Under the pieces are notes generated by a model. The model was not told the origin of the DNA and did not search any database. It saw only the letters and a list, made by a program, of their open reading frames with translations. Below, in pieces: positions 42,609 through 49,519 of a stretch of DNA of 51,243 bases. Position numbers and translations under genes: made by a program. Within the stretch, counting starts at the first letter, position 1. The number at the start of each line of letters is the position of its first letter. This stretch comes from Streptomyces sp. CBMA291 (GTDB lineage Bacteria > Actinomycetota > Actinomycetes > Streptomycetales > Streptomycetaceae), in NCBI RefSeq assembly GCF_014596525.1, contig NZ_MSJP01000044.1, positions 1-51,243 on the forward strand. The letters run 5' to 3'.

Positions 42609-43863
42609 TGTTCCCCCACGTGAGAGTGAAGAGGGTCAGGGCGTGGAGCTGCTTGCGTGCCGGCGCCCATCGGCGCCAAAGGTCCTCGAACTCCCCGTCG
42701 GTTCCCGGGAGGCCGAGGCCTGGGGCCGCCTTGCGCGCCCAGGTGCGTACGGCGAGGTCGCCGTGCGGGTAGACGGAGAAGTCGCCGGTGTAGTCGGCCG
42801 CTGCGGCAGCAGCGGTCCACGGGCCGATGCGGGGCACCCGGACGAGTTCCTTGACCAGGGTTTCCGGGTCGAGGGCGGACCACTGCTCGCCCCGGTCGAG
42901 GTACGCCTCGGCTGCGGCACACAGCGCCGTGTGGTTGAACTTCGTGCCGACGGCTGCGAACTCGTCGGGCGAGAGGCCGAGTACGGTCTTGGGGCTTGGC
43001 ACGAGGGCGAGTTCGCCGGCCGTCGTGCCGAATCGGCGCCCGTACGCCGAGGAGAACGCCTGATGCTTCCGCACGGCCTGCTTGGCGCTCACGACCTGGC
43101 GGAGGATCGCCGTCACGATCGCGTCCCACAGTGAAGGGTTCTTGAGGTGCGCGACCGTGCCGAGGCGTACCAACTCGCCGAACAGGGGCTCGGCTTTCGT
43201 GGGGGTGGCGGGGAGTTCGATCGACGACGTGTAGGCGAGGGGCGGCGGCTCGCTGAGGGAATTCCCCGAGACTGGCCGTAGGCCGAGGTGCTGGAGCTGG
43301 TGATTCCAGGTGGCCAGCCACGTGGTGCCGTCGTGCTCGACGAGCCGGGCGCGTGTGCCCTCGGCGGTCGTGTGCCACGCGGGGTGTTCGGTGATCAGCG
43401 TCGTTCCCACTTGCCTGCTCTCTCTCACTGCACGCCACGGTGGGCGCAAGGCGTTCTCGCAGGGGGCAGGCACATGCAGTTCGAGGTAAGGGGCGGGCTT
43501 CACGCCCCACTTGACGGCCCCGCCGCTTTCAAGAGATGCCGAGAACGAAACAGGCTGGCCAACACCGAGCAACGCGATCATCAGGCTCAGCCCGCCGTGT
43601 GCGTTCTCGGTCGCTTCCACGATGTCGTCAGGGGTCATGCCGAGCGCGCCCCCGGCACGAATCTGTGTGCGGATCGCCTGTATCGCTTCACGGGCGGTGG
43701 GGAAGACGCGAGGGTCCTGAACGAGGGTCGGCACCGGAGCGTCATCCGAGGTGTAGCGGAGAACTTCGAGCAGGAAACCATCGTCGCGAGTCATCTGAGT
43801 CGGCGCGGGGCCGACGGGTGGAGCTGCCCCGTCACCGCTGGTCACACCAGGTAATGCGTGCAT
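42571..43863 (-). CDS. AlkA-like HhH-GPD DNA glycosylase with unknown N-terminal module
   Basis: 430 residues from ATG 43863. The C-terminal half is an HhH-GPD base-excision glycosylase. Its core is LWDAIVTAILRQVVSAKQAVRKH, the helix-hairpin-helix is VPRIGPWTAAAAAADY, and the catalytic aspartate lies in the AlkA-like YPHGDLAVR. The first about 140 residues (GFLLEVLRYTSDDAPVPTLV; ATENAHGGLSLMIALLG) match no domain I know. Codon 4 is TTA (43852-43854), the rare bldA codon. The start has only a weak ribosome site; ATG 43794 (MTRDDG) would avoid the TTA but has none. Its 3' end overlaps the radical SAM start by 38 nt. It is the first gene of the operon. Confidence 0.82.
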   Translation of the reverse strand: MHALPGVTSGDGAAPPVGPAPTQMTRDDGFLLEVLRYTSDDAPVPTLVQDPRVFPTAREAIQAIRTQIRAGGALGMTPDDIVEATENAHGGLSLMIALLGVGQPVSFSASLESGGAVKWGVKPAPYLELHVPAPCENALRPPWRAVRESRQVGTTLITEHPAWHTTAEGTRARLVEHDGTTWLATWNHQLQHLGLRPVSGNSLSEPPPLAYTSSIELPATPTKAEPLFGELVRLGTVAHLKNPSLWDAIVTAILRQVVSAKQAVRKHQAFSSAYGRRFGTTAGELALVPSPKTVLGLSPDEFAAVGTKFNHTALCAAAEAYLDRGEQWSALDPETLVKELVRVPRIGPWTAAAAAADYTGDFSVYPHGDLAVRTWARKAAPGLGLPGTDGEFEDLWRRWAPARKQLHALTLFTLTWGNNAVNGHGGQHRP

Positions 43864-44027
43864 TCCTCAGCCTTTTGGGTGTGGTGCCATCGCCGCCATG
43901 AGTGCAGAGCGGCAATAGGTCGTACTGCCTGAGCGGAAACACGATACGGCGACTCCCAACAGGCATGTGCGCAGAGAGTTTTAAGCCGCTTTGGATGTGA
44001 CTCCACGGGATGTGACGACGGAGTGCG

Positions 44028-44080
44028 ACCGTAGCACTACGCGGTGCGCCTGCAAGTGTGTACCGGTACAAGCATGCAGG
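44028..44080 (-). promoter_or_regulatory. Promoter and dyad operator of the glycosylase operon
   Basis: On the minus strand TTGCAG (44050-44055) and TACGGT (44028-44033) are 16 nt apart, giving a start near 44021. Directly upstream is a 32-bp dyad (44049-44080) made of CCTGCA, the palindrome TGTACCGGTACA (44059-44070) and TGCAGG. The outer arm overlaps the -35. A closely related dyad lies at 45292-45323. Confidence 0.65.
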
Positions 44081-44097
44081 CTGGCATATGCAGAACT

Positions 44098-44120
44098 CCC
44101 CGCCCGGGTCGGGCGAGGGG
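44098..44120 (-). terminator. Possible terminator after the DUF397 gene
   Basis: CCCC-GCCC (44098-44105) can pair with GGGC-GA-GGGG (44111-44120), a bulged GC hairpin about 34 nt beyond the stop codon. Weak. Confidence 0.35.
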
Positions 44121-44153
44121 TTGAGCTGCCGATGGCGGGAGGCGGCAACCTGG

Positions 44154-44369
44154 CTAGCTCACGAAGTGGTCGAACTCGCCCGCTTTGACGCCCGCGATGA
44201 ACGCGGCGAGCTTTTCGGGCGACGTGGTGATGATGGTTGCCGGGTCATCGCTCTCGCAGAGCATGATCGCGTCGTCTTTCTTGGCGATGTGCAGGCACTG
44301 CTCGCCGCCGCCCCCGGAGAAACTCGACTTCTGCCACTGGAATTCGCTGTTCTTTCCTGACTTTCTCAC
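44154..44369 (-). CDS. DUF397 protein
   Basis: 71 residues from GTG 44369. It has the DUF397 hallmark FQWQKSSFSGGGGEQCLHIA and the ending SPEKLAAFIAGVKAGEFDHF. These small proteins are encoded directly after XRE/DUF5753 regulators in actinobacteria and, by analogy with the WhiJ-type pairs, modulate their DNA binding. The GTG start overlaps the stop of the XRE gene (GTGA), so the two are coupled. The segment is noticeably less GC-rich than the core genes. Confidence 0.93.
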   Translation of the reverse strand: MRKSGKNSEFQWQKSSFSGGGGEQCLHIAKKDDAIMLCESDDPATIITTSPEKLAAFIAGVKAGEFDHFVS

Positions 44370-45220
44370 AGTTCTCTCGCGATGTGGTGAATGAAACTTC
44401 GCGACTCGTCCGGGTCGAGTGCAGCCTGTTCGGCGAAGGCGAGCAGGGCCCGGTACCGGTCGAGGTCTGCGGCTGCGTCGCGGAAGTTACCGCCGAAGGG
44501 CGTGTCGATGTGAACGGTGTCAAGCTGTGGAACTGCACCGGTCGCGTACATCACCGTCAGGGTTGCTTCAATGAAGAGATCCGCAGTGAAGGGGATCACT
44601 CGGAGTGTGATCCAGTCCTGCTCAGACACGTTCAGTAGATGGTCGAGTTGGTCGCGGGCCACCTTCCGGCCGCCCACTCGCATTCGTAGCGCAGCTTCGT
44701 GCACGATCGCTTCGAAGCGAGTCGGCGTGTCCCGCTCGAAGATCGCGCGGCGCCGCATTCGGTGCTCGACTCGTGCGTCCACCTCGTCGGTGGGTACCCG
44801 AGGGATGACACCCGCGAACAAGGCTCGCGCGTAGTCCTCCGTCTGCATGACGCCGGGGAATGTCATCGGCTGGAGACATCGGAGACTCGTTGCGTGGTGT
44901 TCGAGCTCGGCAATATCGAGAAACCCGGGGGCGAGGATGCCTCGGTACTCATCCCACCAATGCGTTCCGCGTCGCTCCATGGCGATGGCGCACAAAGCGG
45001 TCAGCAGGTCGTCGTCGTCGGATCGGTAGAAGGCGAACAGGCGGCGAATCCGATCTTCGCTGATTCCGAGGCGCCCGGCTTCTATGTTGCTGATCCTGGC
45101 TGCGTCGGTGGAGAGCAGGCCGCCGGCATCGCGTGCGGTCATGCCGGCGCACTTGCGCAGTTTCCGCAGCTCAGAGCCCAACCGGACTTGGCGGGCAGTC
45201 GGATTGTCCCTCGGCGGCAT
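44366..45220 (-). CDS. XRE-family regulator with DUF5753 domain
   Basis: 284 residues from ATG 45220, with GGGAAGGGG upstream. The N-terminal helix-turn-helix is LGSELRKLRKCAGMTARDAGGLL followed by SNIEAGRLGIS. The rest is the DUF5753 (Scr1-type) domain: GTHWWDEYRG, LAPGFLDIAELEHHATSLRC, MTFPGVMQTEDYARAL and VIHTDTPFGG-like VHIDTPFGG. Such proteins pair with DUF397 proteins and often regulate development or local defence-like loci. A dyad at 45292-45323 in its promoter region, shared with the glycosylase operon, is the probable binding site. In-frame GTG starts further upstream lack ribosome sites. Confidence 0.92.
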   Translation of the reverse strand: MPPRDNPTARQVRLGSELRKLRKCAGMTARDAGGLLSTDAARISNIEAGRLGISEDRIRRLFAFYRSDDDDLLTALCAIAMERRGTHWWDEYRGILAPGFLDIAELEHHATSLRCLQPMTFPGVMQTEDYARALFAGVIPRVPTDEVDARVEHRMRRRAIFERDTPTRFEAIVHEAALRMRVGGRKVARDQLDHLLNVSEQDWITLRVIPFTADLFIEATLTVMYATGAVPQLDTVHIDTPFGGNFRDAAADLDRYRALLAFAEQAALDPDESRSFIHHIAREL

Positions 45221-45291
45221 GGGCCCCTTCCCCTTGTCCTGCCCGAGTCTGACGCTTGTGGCGGCACCGGTCCACCCGGGTGAGACTCGCG

Positions 45292-45323
45292 GGTACATGG
45301 TTGTACCGGTGCAGTCTTGCACC
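45292..45323. promoter_or_regulatory. Dyad operator upstream of the XRE gene
   Basis: GGTACA - N4 - TGTACCGGTGCA - N4 - TGCACC, centred 88 bp before the XRE start. On the minus strand it aligns over about 31 bp with 44050-44080 (shared TGCAAG, ACCGGTACAA and CATG blocks). Confidence 0.6.
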
Positions 45324-45325
45324 CT

Positions 45326-45535
45326 ATGGCCCTGGCGGCACTGCGCAGTGTGCAACGGCCGCTGGACAGCGCTCTGTGCGACTTCCGCAGCGACGCGGAG
45401 TCGGGGCGCGGCCTTCTGCTTGTGGACGCAATGTCCGCCGTCTGGGGTGTCACAGGACCGGTGGACGATGATCCGTCCCGTAAGCGGGTTTGGTCCGTTC
45501 TCGACGAACCTACGGATGGGGTGGTCGCCGCATGA
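45326..45535 (+). pseudogene. Truncated HATPase-type (RsbW-like) protein
   Basis: An open frame of 69 residues from ATG 45326, divergent from the XRE gene. Its second half, ESGRGLLLVDAMSAVWGVTG and KRVWSVLDEP, looks like the C-terminal G2-box end of actinobacterial ATP-binding anti-sigma-like proteins, which commonly neighbour XRE/DUF397 genes. The N-terminal ATPase part that should precede it is missing. Most likely an internally deleted remnant; a real small protein cannot be excluded. Confidence 0.55.
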
Positions 45536-45563
45536 CGCCGGAACGCACTGCCCTTGGCTTCGC

Positions 45564-45635
45564 TACGACACGATCGCGGCCGTCGGCGACATCACCGGCG
45601 ACGGCAAGGCGGATCTGGTTGCCCGGGACACCACC
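45564..45635 (+). pseudogene. FG-GAP/VCBS repeat remnant
   Basis: 24 codons read YDTIAAVGDITGDGKADLVARDTT, a textbook FG-GAP calcium-loop repeat with no intact gene around it. Probably the leftover of a secreted FG-GAP gene like the one at 36479-39592. It lies at the right edge of the accessory segment. Confidence 0.6.
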
Positions 45636-45771
45636 AGGGAGAGGAATGAAGTGCCGCAGTCCGGAAAGGTGCTCCGGGGCGAGGTGCGGGACGCTGGGAG
45701 TGCTCGTGGACGCGGATGTGAACGTGGACGTGGAGGTGGGGTCGGTGGTGGAGAGCGGGGCCGAGGACCCG

Positions 45772-47427
45772 ATGCGGGTGCCCCGGGTGCTGGCCCGGTG
45801 CGCGGTGGGGGCGGCCCTCGCGGCCGTGCTCTTCCTGCTGACCGGGCTCGACGGCGGCGGGCTCGTGGTCCTGTTCAGCGGGTTCGTCGGGCTCGCCTGT
45901 TCGGCCGCGGGCATCTGGTGGTTCCTCGCGCACCGGGGGCCGCTGCGGCTGCTCGGCGCGCTCCTCGCCGTCGGCGCGCCCCTCGCGGTGCTGAGCCTGT
46001 ACGTCGTCGGCGGGCTGTGGGCGACCGCGCTCGTCGCCCTCGCGCTGTGGGGCGTGGCCCTGCTCTGCGCACGGGCCTCGCTGCGACGGCTGCGGGCGCT
46101 GAACGGGGACGGCGAACGGACCGACCGCGCGCGGGGCGAGCGGCGGCCCCGGCCCCGCCGACCCGTCCTGATCATGAATCCGAAGTCCGGAGGCGGGAAG
46201 GTCGGCAGCTTCGGGCTCGTCGAGCGCGCCGAGCGGCTCGGCGCCCGGGTGATCCTGCTCGATCCGTCCGTCGAGACCGATGTCGCCGCCCTTGCCCGGG
46301 AAGCCGTCGCCGACGGCGCCGATCTGCTCGGGGTGGCCGGTGGCGACGGTACGCAGGCGCTGGTCGCCGCCGTGGCCGCCGAGCACGACCTGCCGTTCCT
46401 CGTCGTCTCCGCCGGGACCCGCAACCACTTCGCCCTCGATCTGGGGCTCGACCGGGCCGACCCCTCCGCCTGTCTCGACGCGCTCGTCGACGGCGAGGAA
46501 CTCCGTGTCGACCTCGGCTTCGTCTCCGGCCGCCCCTTCGTGAACACCGTCTCCTTCGGGGTGTACGCGGATGTCGTCCAGCGCCCCGAGTACCGCGACG
46601 CGAAGGCGGGCACCGCCCTGGACGCCCTGCCCGATCTGCTCCAGGGCGGCGAGGGCGACCGGCTCGACGCGCTCGTCGACGGCTCCGCCCTCCCGGCCCA
46701 GCAGGCGCTGCTCGTCAGCAACAACCCGTACGCCGCGCCCGATCCCTTCGGCGCGGCCTCCGCCCGCCGCCCCCGGCTCGACAGCGGCGCGCTGGGCGTG
46801 ATCGGCATCCGCGTGGACGGCGCCGCCCAAGCGGCCGAACTGGCGGTACGAGGCACCCAGGCGGCGGGCCTGAACGTCCTGACGGCCACCCGCGTCGAGG
46901 TGACGGGAAAGGTGGAGGGGGCGGGGTTGGGGTCGGGGCCGAGTTCGGGGTCGGGTGAGGGGCCGGGTTCGGGGTCGGGTTCGGCGGAGGGGCCCGCTGG
47001 TGGGTCCAGTGCGACTGGTAGGTCTGGTGGGTCTGGTGCGGCTGATGGGACTGATAGAGCTGGTGAGGCCAACGGGGCCAACAGGGCCAGTGCGGCTAGT
47101 GGGTCCGGTGCGGCTAGTGGGTCCGGTGCGGCTTGTGGGTCCGGTGCGGCTGGTGTGGCCAGTGGCTCGGCTGCCGGTCCCGCTGACGGGGACGGTGGTC
47201 CCTCCGTACCCCCGGTTCCCTCCGGCTCCATCGCCGTCGCCGTCGACGGGGAAGCCCTCACCCTGCCCACCCCCGTCGTCTGCGTCCTGAGGCCGCGCGC
47301 CCTGCGGGTCCTCGTGCCACGGCACCGGCCCGGGGCCGCCGACCCGCCACCGCCTCTGGACTGGCGGCGCGTCACCTGGCTCGCCTTCCATTCGGCCCAC
47401 CACACCGCACCGAGGAGCGGCACATGA
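45772..47427 (+). CDS. Diacylglycerol kinase family protein with membrane domain
   Basis: 551 residues from ATG 45772, with GAGG 5 nt upstream; GTG starts further upstream are possible. Three to four hydrophobic helices (about 11-100) precede the lipid-kinase domain, with NPKSGGGK at 136-143 and the nucleotide motif GGDGT at 191-195. The block SAGTRNHFALDLGL follows. A long Gly/Ser/Ala linker interrupts the region before the last beta-strand block (SIAVAVDGEALTLPTPVVCVLRPRALRVLVP). It likely phosphorylates diacylglycerol or a related lipid. It overlaps the PAP2 gene by 4 nt (ATGA). Confidence 0.9.
   Translation: MRVPRVLARCAVGAALAAVLFLLTGLDGGGLVVLFSGFVGLACSAAGIWWFLAHRGPLRLLGALLAVGAPLAVLSLYVVGGLWATALVALALWGVALLCARASLRRLRALNGDGERTDRARGERRPRPRRPVLIMNPKSGGGKVGSFGLVERAERLGARVILLDPSVETDVAALAREAVADGADLLGVAGGDGTQALVAAVAAEHDLPFLVVSAGTRNHFALDLGLDRADPSACLDALVDGEELRVDLGFVSGRPFVNTVSFGVYADVVQRPEYRDAKAGTALDALPDLLQGGEGDRLDALVDGSALPAQQALLVSNNPYAAPDPFGAASARRPRLDSGALGVIGIRVDGAAQAAELAVRGTQAAGLNVLTATRVEVTGKVEGAGLGSGPSSGSGEGPGSGSGSAEGPAGGSSATGRSGGSGAADGTDRAGEANGANRASAASGSGAASGSGAACGSGAAGVASGSAAGPADGDGGPSVPPVPSGSIAVAVDGEALTLPTPVVCVLRPRALRVLVPRHRPGAADPPPPLDWRRVTWLAFHSAHHTAPRSGT
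47101..47154 (+). repeat. Three 18-bp coding repeats in the kinase linker
   Basis: GGGTCCGGTGCGGCTAGT-type units at 47101, 47119 and 47137 encode GSGAAS/GSGAAC/GSGAAG. They lie within a broader GGT/GCG-rich stretch (about 46920-47180). Confidence 0.85.
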
Positions 47428-48044
47428 CCGGCACCACCGGGACGACCACGACCGGACCCCTCCGGGCGGTCCTCCGGGATCTGCGCGCGATCGACGGCGC
47501 CGTGTACGCGGCCGTCGCCGCCACGCCCACCCCCACGCTCGACACGGGGCTGCGCAGGCTCTCCACCGCCGCCGACCACTCCAAGATCTCGTTCGTGGTG
47601 GCCGGCGCGCTCGCCCTGGCCCCCGGCAGGCCCCGCCGGGCGGCGCTCGCCGGGCTCGGGGCCGTCGCGGTGGCCTCGGCCTCGGCCAATCTGCTCGGCA
47701 AGCGGCTGGTCCGCAGGGCGCGCCCGGACCGCGAGGCGGCCCGGGTGGTGGTGAGCCGACATGTGCCGATGCCGGACTCGGCCTCCTTCCCCTCCGGGCA
47801 CACCGCCTCGGCGGTCGCTTTCGCGACGGCCGTCGGCGTGGTGCTGCCCCCGGCCGCCGTGCCCCTCCACCTCCTCGCGATGGCCGTGGGCTACTCCCGC
47901 GTCCACACCGGGGTGCACTACCCGGGCGATGTCGCCGCAGGCGCCGTCCTCGGCGTCGGAAGCGCGGCCGTGTCCTTGGCGGCGGGGGCGTCCCTGATGT
48001 CGGCGGTCGGGGGGAACGGGGGTTCCCCGGGCGGGGGGAAGTGA
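47424..48044 (+). CDS. PAP2-superfamily phosphatase
   Basis: 206 residues. It has the three PAP2 motifs: KRLVRRARP (motif 1), FPSGHTAS (motif 2, catalytic His) and SRVHTGVHYPGDV (motif 3). Several membrane segments surround them. The family dephosphorylates phosphatidate, polyprenyl diphosphates or related lipids. It is coupled to the lipid kinase gene by an ATGA overlap, so the two may interconvert diacylglycerol and phosphatidate. Confidence 0.92.
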   Translation: MTGTTGTTTTGPLRAVLRDLRAIDGAVYAAVAATPTPTLDTGLRRLSTAADHSKISFVVAGALALAPGRPRRAALAGLGAVAVASASANLLGKRLVRRARPDREAARVVVSRHVPMPDSASFPSGHTASAVAFATAVGVVLPPAAVPLHLLAMAVGYSRVHTGVHYPGDVAAGAVLGVGSAAVSLAAGASLMSAVGGNGGSPGGGK

Positions 48045-48264
48045 GGGTCCCCCCCCCCGGGCGGAGGCCCCTGTCAGGGATCGCCTGTCAGGGGCTTGCA
48101 GGTCGGCCCCTCCCCGACAAGGGCCCCCACCAGACCTGCGGGGCTCCGGTCGGCCGGGGGCTCCAGACCGCCCCAAGGCCCCCAACCGTCCCAGGGCCCC
48201 CAACCGCCCCAGGTCGCCGACTGCCCCAAGTCACCCAACCGCCCCGAAGTCGCCAACCGCCCCA

Positions 48265-48357
48265 AGCCCCCGATTGCCCCGCCTCAGTACCACGCCCGCG
48301 CCAGCTCCTCAGCCCCCGATCGCCCCGCCCTCAGTACCGCGCCCGCGCCAGCTCCTC
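48265..48357. repeat. Tandem 46/47-bp duplication covering the sigma-factor 3' end
   Basis: 48265-48310 and 48311-48357 are near-identical (both start AGCCCCCGAT and end GCGCCAGCTCCTC). The second contains the last codons and stop of the sigma-factor gene. Upstream, 48160-48265 holds imperfect CCCCAACCGCCCC-type repeats. 48045-48330 has no gene. Confidence 0.9.
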
Positions 48358-49236
48358 CTCCGTCAGGCCGAGCGCGGCGATGCGCTCCGGGTCCGCCAGG
48401 ACGTGCAGTTCCACGATCCGGTCCCCGACGACCGTGAACGCCAGGAGCGAGCCGGGGCGGCCGTCCTTGACCGAGAGGACGGCGGGGGCGCCGTTGACGA
48501 TCATCGGCAGGGAACCCGTACGGAACTTGGCGTACGTGAGGGCCTGGGCGATGACCGCCTCGGCGCCCCTGACGACCCGGGAGACCGACGCCAGGCTCCG
48601 GCCGCCGTCCGCGCGCAGCACCACGTCCGGGTCGAGGACGGCCAGTAGCCCCTCGAAGTCGCCGCCGTGCGAGGCGGCGAGGAACGCGTCGGCGATCTCG
48701 CGCTGGCGGCGCGGGTCGGGACCGGGGGCGGGCGCGGTGTCCCGGACGCGGCGCCGGGCGCGGCTGGCGAGCTGGCGGGTGGCGGCCGGGGTGCGGTCGA
48801 CGACGGGTGCGATCTCGTCGAAGGAGACGGCGAACATGTCGTGCAGGACGAAGGCGAGCCGTTCGGCGGGGGCGAGGGTGTCCAGGACGACGAGCAGGGC
48901 CAGGCCGACGGACTCGGTGACCTCCGCCGCGTGCTCCGGGTCGGTGGTGTCGGCGACCCGGACGACCGGGTCGGGGACGTAGTACTCCAGCGGGTCCTCG
49001 CGGCGGGAGCCGCGCGAGCGCAGCATGTCGAGGCAGACCCGGCCGATGACGGTGGTCAGCCAGCCGCTGAGGTTGGCCACGTCGGCGACGTCGCTGCGGC
49101 TGAGCTTGAGCCAGGTCTCCTGGACGGCGTCCTCGGCCTCGCCGAGCGAGCCCAGCATCCGGTACGCCACCGCCCTGAGGTGGCGCCGGTCGGCCTCGAA
49201 ACGCCTGGCCAGGAGTTCCTTGTCGTCGTGGTCCAC
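48331..49236 (-). CDS. ECF41-type sigma factor (SigJ-like)
   Basis: 301 residues from GTG 49236, with GGGGAGAG 8-9 nt upstream; ATG 49266 is an alternative. Sigma region 2 (HLRAVAYRMLGSLGEAEDAVQETWLKL; LTTVIGRVCLDMLRSR) and region 4 (LAFVLHDMFAVSFDEIAPVV; ATRQLASRARRRV) are followed by a SnoaL-like C-terminal domain. ECF41 landmarks are recognisable as YYVPDP (WLPEP-like), DGGRS (DGGGK-like) and DPERI (NPDKL-like). In this group the fused C-terminal domain replaces an anti-sigma factor. Its usual oxidoreductase/decarboxylase partner gene is absent. Confidence 0.9.
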   Translation of the reverse strand: MDHDDKELLARRFEADRRHLRAVAYRMLGSLGEAEDAVQETWLKLSRSDVADVANLSGWLTTVIGRVCLDMLRSRGSRREDPLEYYVPDPVVRVADTTDPEHAAEVTESVGLALLVVLDTLAPAERLAFVLHDMFAVSFDEIAPVVDRTPAATRQLASRARRRVRDTAPAPGPDPRRQREIADAFLAASHGGDFEGLLAVLDPDVVLRADGGRSLASVSRVVRGAEAVIAQALTYAKFRTGSLPMIVNGAPAVLSVKDGRPGSLLAFTVVGDRIVELHVLADPERIAALGLTEEELARARY

Positions 49237-49321
49237 TCGTCGCTCTCCCCGTTCGCGTACCGCCATGCCCGCATGACGGCCCTGACCTGATGAAGGCCCC
49301 TGATGACGGCCCTGCCTTCAT

Positions 49322-49348
49322 GACGGATCGGACGGCGCCGATGTGACA
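49322..49348 (-). promoter_or_regulatory. ECF41 autoregulatory promoter
   Basis: On the minus strand TGTCACA (49348-49342) and CGTC (49325-49322) are exactly 16 nt apart. This equals the published ECF41 consensus TGTCACA-N16-CGTC. It lies about 85 nt upstream of the sigma-factor start. Confidence 0.85.
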
Positions 49349-49483
49349 CCCGTGACGACCCCGTACGACGGCTGGAATCGAACATCAACGGCCGGCATCT
49401 CTTCGGTACGTGAGATCCACGCCCAGTAGGAAGCAGTGCCCGGGATTCACCGGCCAGTCCCACTCATCGCCGTGGATTCTCCC

Positions 49484-49512
49484 TTCAAGGTGGCGCTCGT
49501 CCTCCCTAAATT
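49484..49512 (+). promoter_or_regulatory. Leaderless promoter of the rhodanese gene
   Basis: TTCAAG (49484-49489) and TAAATT (49507-49512) are 17 nt apart. The predicted start is at 49519, one base before ATG 49520. Confidence 0.6.
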
Positions 49513-49519
49513 GATCACC

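Noticed and set aside
39809..45640. Integrative element with attL/attR at tRNA-Lys
   Set aside because: No integrase is present, and I could not find a second copy of the tRNA 3' end (GTTCGAGTCCCAC) at the right edge. Treated only as an accessory segment.
45490..45771. Extended N terminus of the lipid kinase from 45490
   Set aside because: It would run through the FG-GAP remnant in another frame and lacks a ribosome site. ATG 45772 is better supported.
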